In this document: positions 34,596 through 43,192 of the stretch, in pieces | Numbering within the stretch: the stretch's first letter is position 1 | How the letters are laid out: each line of letters starts with the position of its first letter | Origin: Hathewaya limosa | Lineage (GTDB): Bacteria; Bacillota; Clostridia; Clostridiales; Clostridiaceae | Assembly: GCF_030815255.1 (NCBI RefSeq) | Contig: NZ_JAUSWN010000015.1 | Span: 32,478 to 96,477 of the forward strand | Length of the DNA: 64,000 nucleotides | Reading direction: 5' to 3' | Notes under the pieces: generated by a model | What the model was told of the DNA's origin: nothing | What the model saw: only the letters and a program-made list of their open reading frames with translations | Databases searched by the model: none | Program-made: the position numbers and the translations under genes

Positions 34596-35082
34596 TAATA
34601 AAGATTATAAAAAACATATGCAATCTTATAAATAGCTAATTAACTTAGAATATTACACTATAAAAGGAGAATATTAAGTTCTCCTTTTATAGTGTAATTA
34701 GATGATAAAGTATATATATAAATTTAGTATTAAAAAAAATAAAGTATATTAGTATATTTCTGGATTTTTAGGAATAACTATATATACTTTTTTTTATTAA
34801 TTAATAAATTAAAGTTATTAGTTGGTATTTTTTTATATAATTCTTGTATTTAAATTAACTAGAAAATATTTTTAGTTAATTTAAATATTATAATAATCTA
34901 AAATAGCTTATGTGATATAATTTGAGTTATATTCTTACAAGAATTTTATATGTTTTTTATATAATTAATAGGTTATATAAAATAAATTAGTTTAACTTTT
35001 AAAGAATTCTAAGATGTTAATAAGTATAGTTAACATAGTTTCTATGAAAATAAATATAGGATATAAAGGATATAGAAAAAAT
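34596..35082. other. Intergenic region with a perfect 20-bp inverted repeat
   Basis: About 490 bases. The repeat ATTACACTATAAAAGGAGAA (34652-34671) pairs perfectly with its complement at 34679-34698 around a 7-base loop. It lacks a clear T-run but may terminate the chemoreceptor transcript. A second, long-range pairing of AAAGTATATATA (34708-34719) with TATATATACTTT (34779-34790) ends in a T-run. No gene seen. Confidence 0.5.
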
Positions 35083-35295
35083 ATGATAAATTTAGATTTA
35101 AGTAAGTTAGCAAATAAGATAATAAAAAATCAAAAGAAATTTAATTTTTTTATCATTGTAGCTATAATGTTAGCAATTATACTAACAATGTTAACTAAAA
35201 AGTCTTTTGAAAATAAAAACTATTTTTTTATATTATTGATTGTACTTATATATAATGTTATAGGTATATATAAAGGAATACTACGAAAAAAATAA
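35083..35295 (+). CDS. Small putative membrane protein
   Basis: About 70 residues with a basic N-terminus (KLANKIIKNQKKF) and two hydrophobic helices near 26-43 and 50-66. The frame is open from 35014, but AAAGGA (35066-35071) favours ATG 35083. No family recognised, and the base composition is that of the surrounding non-coding DNA; it may not be real. Confidence 0.4.
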   Translation: MINLDLSKLANKIIKNQKKFNFFIIVAIMLAIILTMLTKKSFENKNYFFILLIVLIYNVIGIYKGILRKK

Positions 35296-35444
35296 AGTAT
35301 ATAAAGTGCATGTGTTTATAAGAATTAAGTATATAAAAATGTTGAAATATTCTCAAATATACTATAGAATAAAAATTAATTAAAAAAGTTAAGTTTTATT
35401 ATAACATTTAATTTTAGCATATGTTAGGGAGATTAATTGAATTT

Positions 35445-35908
35445 ATGGTAAAAAGGAATATAGATATTAAAAAGTTAATAATGCTTTTGCAGGTCAAATT
35501 TTAGAAATATTAAATAAAGATACTGTATTATTAAATTCTTTAGGAACAAAAGAAAACAGAGAAGAAATATCTATAGAAGAATTTTTAAAGTACAGTGATA
35601 AATGGTGCAAGATCAATAACGCAGAGGTATTTGCTATTATTTATAAAGATATAGCTATTGGAACTATTTCTTTAAGTAATCAAGATATTAAAAATAAAAA
35701 AGCAAAGGTTGGTTACTGGAGTGGTAGTAAATATTGGGGAAAAGTATATGAAACTAAAGCTTTTGAAAAAATATTAGAGTATGCTAGAAAAAAGGAAATA
35801 ATATATTTAAGCAGTAAGATTAAAAAGAATAATATTGCATCTAGGAAGATTTGGGAGAATAAAGGTGCTAAAATAGAAATGATTAATGAATATCATATGC
35901 ATATATAA
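35445..35908 (+). pseudogene. GNAT acetyltransferase broken by a frameshift
   Basis: From ATG 35445 the protein starts MVKRNIDIKK, but the frame then stops after about 20 codons. Adding one A to the A5 run at 35469-35473 joins it to a 140-codon open frame that lacks any start of its own and ends at TAA 35908. That frame reads as a GNAT N-acetyltransferase (AIIYKDIAIGTISLSNQ, VGYWSGSKYWGKVYETKAFE, SKIKKNNIASRKIWENKGAK). So a single-base deletion in a homopolymer disrupts it; a sequencing error or slippage is possible. An intact GNAT gene follows 34 bases later. Confidence 0.72.
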
Positions 35909-35942
35909 CAAATTAATTATTTTAAATATTGGAGGTGTAGGG

Positions 35943-36443
35943 ATGGAAAAAAGAATATGTTTTAAGAGGTTTGTTTTAGAAGAAGATTTTTCATATTTTT
36001 TAAAGTTGACTACTAATGAAGAATTAATGGTAATGAATTATGGAAGAATTTTTACTAGAGAAGAATCCGAAGGGTTTTATAAAAAGATGATGGAGCAAAA
36101 CAGTAAAACTAAGGATTTTGGATATTTCAAAGTTTTTCAAAAGAATGAGGATACTTTTATAGGACTAGCTGCCATTTCGGTAAATAATGATTGTACAGAG
36201 GCGGAAATTGAATATTTATTACTTCCAGAATATTGGGGAAATAGATATGGAACTGAAATTGCGGAAAACTTACTAGAAAAAATTAAAAAAATAAGTAATA
36301 TATCTAAGGTCACAGCAATAATAAACCCAGATAATATACGTTCAAAGAAAATATTATTAAAAAATGGATTTATATTGTGTAAAACTTATAAAGTTGATGA
36401 TGGAAAAACGGCACAAATGTTTATTAAGGAATTACATAACTAA
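35943..36443 (+). CDS. GNAT-family N-acetyltransferase (RimJ/RimL-like)
   Basis: 166-residue acetyl-CoA-dependent acetyltransferase. FLKLTTNEELMVMNYG opens the fold; IGLAAISVN and EIEYLLLPEYWGNRYGTEIAE give strand 4 and the acetyl-CoA loop (a GxxxGT variant of the usual Q/RxxGxG/A); NPDNIRSKKILLKNGFI is the typical C-terminal motif. The frame opens at 35886, but GGAGGT (35931-35936) sets ATG 35943. Substrate unknown. It lies behind a frameshifted GNAT gene, suggesting an old tandem pair. Confidence 0.88.
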   Translation: MEKRICFKRFVLEEDFSYFLKLTTNEELMVMNYGRIFTREESEGFYKKMMEQNSKTKDFGYFKVFQKNEDTFIGLAAISVNNDCTEAEIEYLLLPEYWGNRYGTEIAENLLEKIKKISNISKVTAIINPDNIRSKKILLKNGFILCKTYKVDDGKTAQMFIKELHN

Positions 36444-36581
36444 AAATTTATTTACAATAAGGTTTATAGAGACCAAACAAATAATTAAAATTAATAAATA
36501 GGCTATAAGCAACTATTAGTCCAAGTTTTATAATAAATTATATTATAAAACAAAATTGGATTTTTAAAACTTATAGTTTTT

Positions 36582-37280
36582 TTATTTTTCATGTTTGTAT
36601 ATATCTAATGCTAACATTTTTAACTTATCTATATTTAATATTTTTATAGTATTTACTTCTTTTACTATAACATTAGTATCACAAAGATCTTTAATAACTC
36701 TATTTAAATGTCTATAACTAGAACCTAAAAGTTCAGATATATGTGTTAGTTCCTCAATTTCAACTATATTATCATCAGTACTTGGAATAGATAGTAAATA
36801 GCTTGCAAACCTATTTTTTAATGGATAGAGCATGTTTATAGAACTAAAATTTGAGTTATTTCTAAGTTTTTTTTCTAAGGAGTATATAATAAATCTTAAA
36901 AATTTAGGATCATTACATGCAAATTTTTGAACTTTATCAATTGGAATTGCAATACAATGACAACATTCTAGAGCTTGTACAGAGCAGTCAGCCGCAGGAT
37001 TATCTAAAAATTCAATATCCCCCATTATTGAAAGAGGAGTTGTAAATGATAGGAGTAGAGATTTTCCAGTTGATATAAGAGTGTAAATTTTAGCCTTTCC
37101 TTTAACTAAAAAATACATATAATACATATTTTCATTTAATGTGCAAATCATTTCGTTTTTATTGAAGGTATGAAGTTCACAGTAGTTTATCAAATTTTTA
37201 TTTAAATATGTATCTAATAAATATTTTTTTAAATATGTTTCAAGTAAAGTTTGATCTTTTAATTTTTTCAAGTAATTCAC
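36582..37280 (-). CDS. Crp/Fnr-family transcriptional regulator
   Basis: 232 residues: a cyclic-nucleotide-binding-like N-terminal beta-roll (about 35-130, FLVKGKAKIYTLISTGKSLL, PLSIMGDIEF) and a C-terminal winged helix (about 150-220, THISELLGSSYRHLNRVIKDL). No Fnr-type N-terminal cysteine cluster is present. The pattern resembles YeiL-like regulators. It is divergent from a YdcZ-type transporter pair, and the shared spacer has two palindromes, so it likely controls that pair. Confidence 0.85.
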   Translation of the reverse strand: MNYLKKLKDQTLLETYLKKYLLDTYLNKNLINYCELHTFNKNEMICTLNENMYYMYFLVKGKAKIYTLISTGKSLLLSFTTPLSIMGDIEFLDNPAADCSVQALECCHCIAIPIDKVQKFACNDPKFLRFIIYSLEKKLRNNSNFSSINMLYPLKNRFASYLLSIPSTDDNIVEIEELTHISELLGSSYRHLNRVIKDLCDTNVIVKEVNTIKILNIDKLKMLALDIYKHEK

Positions 37281-37333
37281 CCCAAGACGATTAATTTAAG
37301 ATAAAAATAAATAACAAAGTAATATATTAAATT

Positions 37334-37372
37334 ATAAACGTTTATTTCAGATTTATACAGGACAAATGTCCT
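37334..37372. promoter_or_regulatory. Two palindromes in the Crp/Fnr-YdcZ spacer
   Basis: ATAAACGTTTAT (37334-37345) is a perfect palindrome, and AGGACA-AA-TGTCCT (37359-37372) is a second with 6-bp arms. Centres are about 26 bases apart. They are candidate operators for the divergent Crp/Fnr-type regulator. Confidence 0.5.
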
Positions 37373-37444
37373 ATGTAAAAAAGTATTACTTTGATATTAT
37401 ATACTTGATTAAAAAAAGTAACATTATTAATGGGGGAATAATTA

Positions 37445-37867
37445 ATGTATAATATTTTAGCATTATTTATCGGGAGTTTAATTTCTATAATGATAACCTT
37501 CAATAGCCAATTAGAAGGAAAAGTTGGAACAATGTATTCACTTATAATAATCCATATAGTGGGATTAATTGCTACAATTTTAATTATGATAATAAGAAAA
37601 GAAATGGTTAAAATTAATACCAATATTCCAAAATATCTATTTTGTGGAGGTGCAGTAGGTGTTGCATTAACAATAAGTAATATTTTAACAATAGGAACTA
37701 TAGGTGTTACATTGACAACTTCTTTAGCTGTATTTGGACAATTAGTATTTTCATCATTTATCGATAACTATGGGTTATTCGGAATGAAAAGATATGGATT
37801 TAATAGCAAAAAATTAATAGGTTTTACTATTATAATAATTGGATTAATAGTAATGACAATAAGATAG
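37445..37867 (+). CDS. YdcZ/DUF606-family DMT transporter subunit 1
   Basis: 140-residue membrane protein with about five hydrophobic helices, typical of the half-size DUF606 (YdcZ) members of the drug/metabolite transporter superfamily: GSLISIMITFNSQLEGKVG near the N-terminus and FGQLVFSSFIDNYGLFG near 95. These proteins often occur as pairs and may form heterodimers. The partner begins 12 bases downstream with its own AGGAGG, and a divergent Crp/Fnr regulator lies upstream. Substrate unknown. Confidence 0.85.
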   Translation: MYNILALFIGSLISIMITFNSQLEGKVGTMYSLIIIHIVGLIATILIMIIRKEMVKINTNIPKYLFCGGAVGVALTISNILTIGTIGVTLTTSLAVFGQLVFSSFIDNYGLFGMKRYGFNSKKLIGFTIIIIGLIVMTIR

Positions 37868-37879
37868 GAGGAATAATAA

Positions 37880-38326
37880 ATGTACATACTTGCAATAATA
37901 GGTGGAATATTAACTACATTATCTATGGTTATTAATTCAACACTTGCAAAAAAGGTAGGATTAATTCAAAGTACATTAATAAATTATATAGTTGGATTGA
38001 TTTTTTCTATATTTACATTGTTGGTTATAGGAAGTTCAGTACAAATATCAATAGCACAATTAAAAAGCACACCTATATTTATGTTTTTAGGAGGTTTAAT
38101 AGGGGTATCGGTTGTATATACATCAAACATAATAATTCCTAGAATACCAGTATTTTATAGTATGATACTTTTATTTATAGGGCAAGTAATAACGGGAATT
38201 ATAATTGACTTTATAATATGTGGAAATATAGAAATAAATAAAATAATAGGGTCTATAATTGTAACTTTAGGAATTATATATAATTCCAAAATCGATAAAA
38301 ATCTAAATAATTCAGATTCAGAGTAA
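37880..38326 (+). CDS. YdcZ/DUF606-family DMT transporter subunit 2
   Basis: 148-residue partner of the preceding gene, with the same fold: LSMVINSTLAKKVGLIQSTLINYIVG (quoted partly) near 15, FLGGLIGVSVVYTSNII near 75, and FIGQVITGIIIDFIICG near 105. Start after AGGAGGA. Ends in a long-stem terminator, so the pair forms a two-gene operon. Confidence 0.85.
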   Translation: MYILAIIGGILTTLSMVINSTLAKKVGLIQSTLINYIVGLIFSIFTLLVIGSSVQISIAQLKSTPIFMFLGGLIGVSVVYTSNIIIPRIPVFYSMILLFIGQVITGIIIDFIICGNIEINKIIGSIIVTLGIIYNSKIDKNLNNSDSE

Positions 38327-38350
38327 AATTTAATATAAAAGAATAAAGTT

Positions 38351-38423
38351 AAAAGAACAAAAAAGCTATTACTATGCAATATTTAAATGTATAGAGAAAT
38401 GTAGCTTAATTGTTCTTTTTTTA
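38351..38423 (+). terminator. Terminator after YdcZ pair
   Basis: AAAAGAACAA..AAGCTA pairs with TAGCTT..TTGTTCTTTT across a long loop, followed by a T-run. Confidence 0.6.
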
Positions 38424-38515
38424 ATGGAAAAAGTTAAATAAAAATGAATAAGTAAGATTAATAAATTGAAAAATAATCAATAAATACAAAAATAATTCAG
38501 CTAATTTGTCAAAAA

Positions 38516-38553
38516 ATGTTGTTTAATGTTAAATGAATGTTAACACTATGTTA
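38516..38553 (-). promoter_or_regulatory. Four helically phased TGTTAA repeats (Pho-box-like)
   Basis: ATGTTG (38516) and ATGTTA (38526, 38537, 38548) recur every 10-11 bases. On the opposite strand three read TTAACA, the repeat bound in tandem by B. subtilis PhoP. They sit just upstream of a possible -10 (TATAAG at 38558-38563) of the following secreted-protein gene, in the -35 position. PhoP control is inference. Confidence 0.45.
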
Positions 38554-38635
38554 AAAATATAAGAAAAAATTGAACAAATTGTAACCAATATATTAATATA
38601 TAAAATATAATCAATAAAATAAAAGGAGAGATTTT

Positions 38636-41422
38636 ATGAGAAAAGTATTTTTAAGTAGTTTAATCGCATTAACGTTAACAATGAGTATAGCTACAAATGG
38701 TTTTGCAGTACAAAATTCATTATGGTCTGATGTTAAAAGGAATTTAAAAAAATCAGGACAAGATATAGCACTAAGGGTAACTAATGAAAGTATAGATATT
38801 AATGAAATAGAAGATGAAAATGTTAGTTTAGATGAAAAAATACAGCTTAGAAAAAAGAAATCTGCTATTTTACAAAGTAATTCTAGAGAAAATGAGAAAA
38901 AAACAGAAAAGATTTCAAAGAATACTACTGGTAAAAAAAATATAGATCAACTTTATAAAGATGCATATAATGCAACTGAAAAATGTTTAAAATTAGGAAC
39001 TCAAGAATCTATAAAAGAAGCTAGAGAGGCTATTGGTAAATTACCTAAATCATTAAATTGGGCTATTGGTGAATTTTCAAAGCAAGTTGATACTAAACAG
39101 CATCCTATATTTGTTGAAATAATTAAATCTATAGAGAAATCAAAAAAAAGTAACAAACAAGAAGATATAAACACAGGTAGAGAATTAGTTAAAGATGTAA
39201 TTGAAGATCAATATAAAAGAACTTGGTCTGCTGAGTTAGATAAAGTTCAGCAAGTAAAAATTGAAAAATTAGTTTCTAGTGTAAAGAATATTAAAGTAGC
39301 ACCTAATAATACTCTAGTTTTAGAAAAAGTAGAAGAAGAATTAAGTGATTTAAATAAGGTAAAGTATAATGATGGGGTTAAAAAATTTGTAGATGAATAT
39401 TCAGCTGAAATTTTCACTCAAGTTTTAGAGGTTAAAGCATTAGCTAAAAAATATATGGAAATTGTTGACAAAAGAATAGGTAATGCGGAGAAAGAAGCAA
39501 TTAAAAATTGTAGAACTTCAGAAGAACTAGTTGAATATTTAAAACATATAGGGGCAGATAAAAATAAAGCTTTTAACGCTGGCCTTTATTGGTCAAGCTT
39601 AAACCTAAAATTAACTTCTGAAAAAATAGATGAAATATTAAAGAACTATGAACCAAATAGAATTGTGGAAGAAAACGTTAAACAAAATCATAAGGATAAA
39701 CAAGAAAATCAAGGCAAAGTTGAAGAAGAGAAGGCAAAACAAGCTGCTATAGAAAAACAAAAACAAGCTGAACTTGAAAAAGCTAAAAAACAGGTAGAAG
39801 AAGAGAAGGCAAGACAGATTAAACTTGAACAAGAAAGAAAAAAAGCAGAACAAGAAAACCAAGCTAAGCATAACATATACCCAACTAGAACAGGCGTTTT
39901 AGAGGGAAATATATTTGAAATAAATGGTGTAAATGAAATAAGTATAGATTTAAAAAATATAAATGGACAAGGACCAGCAGTTACAGTAGAAGATGGTGAA
40001 AAAATATTATATAATATTATAGCTCAAAAAGGAAAAACTAATATATTAAGTTTGTCAATTGATGAAAATGATATATTAAAAATAAAAGTAAGAGATAATA
40101 AAGAGGTTAATGATACAGTAAAATTAAATTTATTAGCGGCTAGAGAAAGTAGTCAGAGTAAACAAGCTCGTATAATGTTCGAGGTAAAGGTAAATACAAT
40201 AAAAAATAAAGTTGTAGAAGAAAATAATGAAGTTAATGATAGTAAACAAAAATTAGAAGAAGAGAAGGCAAAACAAGCTGCTATAGAAAAACAAAAACAA
40301 GCTGAACTTGAAAAAGCTAAAAAACAGGCAGAAGAAGAGAAGGCAAGACAGATTAAACTTGAACAAGAAAGAAAAAAAGCAGAACAAGAAAACCAAGCTA
40401 AGCATAACATATATCCAACTAGAACAGGCGTTTTAGAGGGATATATATTTGAAATAAATGGTGTAAATGAAATAAGTATAGATTTAAAAAATATAAATGG
40501 ACAAGGACCAGCAGTTACAGTAGAAGATGGTGAAAAAATATTATATAATATTATAGCTCAAAAAGGAAAAACTAATATATTAAGTTTGTCAATTGATGAA
40601 AACGATATATTAAAAATAAAAGTAAGAGATAATAAAGAGGTTAATGATACAGTAAAATTAAATTTATTAGCGGCTAGAGAAAGTAGTCAGAGTAAACAAG
40701 CTCGTATAATGTTCGAGGTAAAGGTAAATACAATAAAAAATAAAGTTGTAGAAAAAAGCAAAGAAGTAGAAATAAAAAGTGAATTAGTAGATAAATTTGT
40801 AATAGGTAGAGAAGCTACAAATCAGCAGGGATATTTAGCATTTAAAATTGCAGGTAAAAAACTAACTAAAAATCAAACAATTACTGTTGCAGGTAAGTTA
40901 ATAAACTTAGTAACTGGAGATGATTCAGGTAGTATAAAAAGTAAAATTTTAAAAGCACTTGAAAATGATCCAAATTGGAAGTTTGAAACTGGATATGTAG
41001 TAGTGGAAGAAAAAGGTGCAAGTGTTAAATTTGAATGTAGAGAAATTAGAGAAAATGTTAATAACTTGGCATTAGGAACAGATGAGATTGAATTTTTCCA
41101 AGATGATGAAAAAATAGGGGATTTAGGTGAATTAAGAGTAAAAGAGAAGTGTCATGTTACAATAACTGAAGGGGCAAGTAAGGATGAAACCCTAACACTA
41201 AGAATTAAGGGAACAGTTGGTATAAATATAGGTACAGTTTCTGTAGATGTTAAAAAGGGAGATAGTACTAGTGATATAGCTAAAAAAGTAGAAAATGCAT
41301 TTAAAGCTAACTCATCTTTTACTAAATATTTTAAAATTGAGTTAGATGAATCTAATTCAAGAGTTATATTAACACAAAAAATAGCTAATAATTTTGGTAC
41401 AACTGTAGAATTAGTTAAGTAA
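38636..41422 (+). CDS. Large secreted repeat protein with duplicated coiled-coil/beta unit
   Basis: 928-residue exported protein of unknown function. A signal peptide (about 1-24, ending NGFA) precedes a helical region to ~360. Two nearly identical units of ~166 residues follow, each with a Lys/Glu/Ala/Gln-rich coiled coil (EEEKAKQAAIEKQKQAELEK) and a beta domain (HNIYPTRTGVLEG.. to ..KQARIMFEVKVNTIKNKVVE). The last ~210 residues contain two beta segments of similar style, including a stretch with the GDSTSDIAKKVENAFKAN pattern seen in hook/tail-type 'IN' motifs. No LPxTG, SLH or cell-wall repeats are seen. Monocistronic; phased TGTTAA repeats lie upstream. Confidence 0.75.
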   Translation: MRKVFLSSLIALTLTMSIATNGFAVQNSLWSDVKRNLKKSGQDIALRVTNESIDINEIEDENVSLDEKIQLRKKKSAILQSNSRENEKKTEKISKNTTGKKNIDQLYKDAYNATEKCLKLGTQESIKEAREAIGKLPKSLNWAIGEFSKQVDTKQHPIFVEIIKSIEKSKKSNKQEDINTGRELVKDVIEDQYKRTWSAELDKVQQVKIEKLVSSVKNIKVAPNNTLVLEKVEEELSDLNKVKYNDGVKKFVDEYSAEIFTQVLEVKALAKKYMEIVDKRIGNAEKEAIKNCRTSEELVEYLKHIGADKNKAFNAGLYWSSLNLKLTSEKIDEILKNYEPNRIVEENVKQNHKDKQENQGKVEEEKAKQAAIEKQKQAELEKAKKQVEEEKARQIKLEQERKKAEQENQAKHNIYPTRTGVLEGNIFEINGVNEISIDLKNINGQGPAVTVEDGEKILYNIIAQKGKTNILSLSIDENDILKIKVRDNKEVNDTVKLNLLAARESSQSKQARIMFEVKVNTIKNKVVEENNEVNDSKQKLEEEKAKQAAIEKQKQAELEKAKKQAEEEKARQIKLEQERKKAEQENQAKHNIYPTRTGVLEGYIFEINGVNEISIDLKNINGQGPAVTVEDGEKILYNIIAQKGKTNILSLSIDENDILKIKVRDNKEVNDTVKLNLLAARESSQSKQARIMFEVKVNTIKNKVVEKSKEVEIKSELVDKFVIGREATNQQGYLAFKIAGKKLTKNQTITVAGKLINLVTGDDSGSIKSKILKALENDPNWKFETGYVVVEEKGASVKFECREIRENVNNLALGTDEIEFFQDDEKIGDLGELRVKEKCHVTITEGASKDETLTLRIKGTVGINIGTVSVDVKKGDSTSDIAKKVENAFKANSSFTKYFKIELDESNSRVILTQKIANNFGTTVELVK
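39722..40220 (+). repeat. Tandem intragenic repeat, copy 1
   Basis: 499 bases that recur at 40256-40754 with only about four visible base differences (for example GTA/GCA near 39796 and GGAAAT/GGATAT near 39906, giving Val/Ala and Asn/Tyr). The period is 534 bases (178 codons), so the frame is kept. Confidence 0.9.
40256..40754 (+). repeat. Tandem intragenic repeat, copy 2
   Basis: Second copy of the 499-base unit. The near-identity, including silent sites, indicates a recent duplication or ongoing gene conversion. Confidence 0.9.
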
Positions 41423-41476
41423 AATATTATAAATCTTTTATAAAGTTAAAAAAGGATAGATCTTTTGACCTATTCA

Positions 41477-41514
41477 GGCTGTTGATAAACACAACTTATC
41501 AACAGCCTTTTTAT
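41477..41514 (+). terminator. Terminator after the repeat protein gene
   Basis: AGGCTGTTGATAA (41477-41489) pairs perfectly with TTATCAACAGCCT (41496-41508), then Ts. Confidence 0.85.
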
Positions 41515-41750
41515 ATTTATCTTTTTTTATTAAAGCTTCTTAAATTATTATAATTTAGTTTGTTAAACAAAGTTTTTTATAGAGAATTAAATTAATATTC
41601 TATATAATATAAATATCTTGCAATAAATTATAAAATGTTAATTATTAAAGTTTAAAAGAGATTTATATTAGGAGATAAAATAATTATTTAAATATAATGA
41701 AATTTCAGTTGACTCTCTAGTAAGAAGAGGGTTTAAAATATCTTTAAAGG

Positions 41751-42347
41751 TATGATGGCAATTTTGAAAGTATAAAAGAAAAAATAAGTAATTATAAAGT
41801 ACCAGTCTCTTTTGTTAGAACAGATGCTTGTGAGTTAGCTGGTATAGAAGAAGATTCAATAGATTTTATAGTTTGTAATTATACTATATGTGCAATTAAT
41901 TCTAGAAGTGGAAGAGGTGTTATAGCATTAAATAAATTTAAAAAAGTTTTAAAAGTGGGAGGGAAATTATATATAGAGGAAGAATATCCTATAACAAATA
42001 TTAATAATCCTATGCAAGAAGTATGGGCCCAAAAATGGAGATTATTAAAATCAGTAAATATGTTTTTAGGTGAGTTACCATACAACGAAATAGAACCTGA
42101 AATTTTAAAAGATATTTTGGAAATTTTGGAGTTTAAAGATGTAAAAGTAGAAAGTAGTCCGGAACGAATATTAGGAGAAGATTGCTTAGAGTTTTTTAAT
42201 TATAGATTTAAAATGTTATTAAATAGGATGAAAAATTTAGAAATCATACAAGGATTAATTAAAGAAGAAGAAAATCTACAAGACTTTGTGAAAAAGACTA
42301 AAGGAATGGAGATTCCTGTTTATAAAATTATGGCAGTAAAAGAATAA
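41751..42347 (+). pseudogene. 5'-truncated SAM-dependent methyltransferase
   Basis: The open frame extends upstream of its first ATG (41955) to about 41751 and reads as the middle and end of a class I methyltransferase: VRTDACELAGIEEDSIDFIV, ALNKFKKVLKVGGKLYIEEE, then a helical tail to VYKIMAVKE. The N-terminal SAM-binding glycine loop is missing and there is no in-frame start before 41955, so the 5' part is deleted. If translation began at 41955 (130 residues) the product would lack the cofactor site. The 325 bases upstream (41423-41747) hold a terminator and nothing else recognised. Confidence 0.65.
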
Positions 42348-42449
42348 AAATAATTAATAAAAGAATAGTATTTTCAAAAACTAAAAAACTGTTATATCTA
42401 TATAGGTTTATTTTTAAGGGAATATTCTAAAATATTTATAGATATTCTA

Positions 42450-42477
42450 TTGACAAGTACACTTAAACTGTCATAAA
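42450..42477 (+). promoter_or_regulatory. TetR-gene promoter with overlapping inverted repeat
   Basis: TTGACA (42450-42455), a 16-base spacer and CATAAA (42472-42477). The region also reads TGACA(A)GT..ACTGTCA (42451-42473), an inverted repeat covering the promoter, consistent with autorepression by the TetR-type protein. Confidence 0.5.
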
Positions 42478-42502
42478 CTTAAAAATGAACGGAGGTTTTC
42501 TT

Positions 42503-43108
42503 ATGCAGTATTTAAAAGAGGAAGTTAGAAATAATATACTAAAAGAAGCTTTAAATGAGTTTAAAGAAAAAGGATATAGAGGAGCTTCTATAAGATCCAT
42601 TGCTAAAAATGCTAATACTTCAGTGGGAAATTTATATAAGTATTTTAATAATAAAGAGTCACTCTATGAGGAACTTATAGGTTCAGTTTATAATAGGCTT
42701 ATGGGTTATATTAATCAATTTTCTAAAGTAGAAATCAATGACAAGGCAGAGGAAATATTCTATGGACTTTTAGATAACATTATGGATATATTCAAAAATA
42801 ATAGTATAGAACTTTCGGTTTTACTTAATAAAGGTGAAGGATCTAAATATGAAAACTGTAAAAATAGTTTTGTAGAATTTATAACTAGAATAGTTACTGA
42901 AACAATGGAATATGAACTATCACTTCAGGGAAAAATACTTAAGGATAATTTTATTATATATTTAGTTTCAAATAGCCTTGTAGAGAGTATTTCTATAATT
43001 TTAGAAGAAAAAGAAGATGGGGAAGAAGTGAAAAAGCTTATATATGATTTAATAAGTCTTTTTTATATGGATATTATAAATAAGTTAAATATTGAAGATA
43101 AAAGATAA
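42503..43108 (+). CDS. TetR/AcrR-family transcriptional regulator
   Basis: 201 residues with an N-terminal TetR helix-turn-helix (ILKEALNEFKEKGYRGASIRSIAKNANTSVGNLYKYFNNKESL, here named by its first and last parts) and a helical ligand/dimer domain. GGAGG precedes ATG 42503 although the frame opens at 42485. It lies directly upstream of a LolD-type ATPase and an FtsX-type permease, in the same direction. The usual reading is that it represses this exporter and is relieved by a cell-envelope-active compound. Confidence 0.88.
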   Translation: MQYLKEEVRNNILKEALNEFKEKGYRGASIRSIAKNANTSVGNLYKYFNNKESLYEELIGSVYNRLMGYINQFSKVEINDKAEEIFYGLLDNIMDIFKNNSIELSVLLNKGEGSKYENCKNSFVEFITRIVTETMEYELSLQGKILKDNFIIYLVSNSLVESISIILEEKEDGEEVKKLIYDLISLFYMDIINKLNIEDKR

Positions 43109-43137
43109 ATACTGTTACTTTAAAAGTAGCAGTATTT
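43107..43137 (+). terminator. Hairpin between TetR gene and ABC operon
   Basis: AAATACTGTTACTT (43107-43120) pairs with AAGTAGCAGTATTT (43124-43137), one wobble pair. It is followed by A's, not T's, on this strand, so it may be a weak terminator or an mRNA processing/stability element. Confidence 0.4.
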
Positions 43138-43192
43138 AAAAAAAATCAAAAGAGAACCAAGGTTCACAAATGTACAGGGGAGGAATATACAA

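Noticed and set aside
40153..40410. Reverse-strand Ser/Cys/Phe-rich open frame
   Set aside because: It is the shadow of the Lys/Glu-rich coiled-coil repeats; a similar shadow occurs at 39638-39871.
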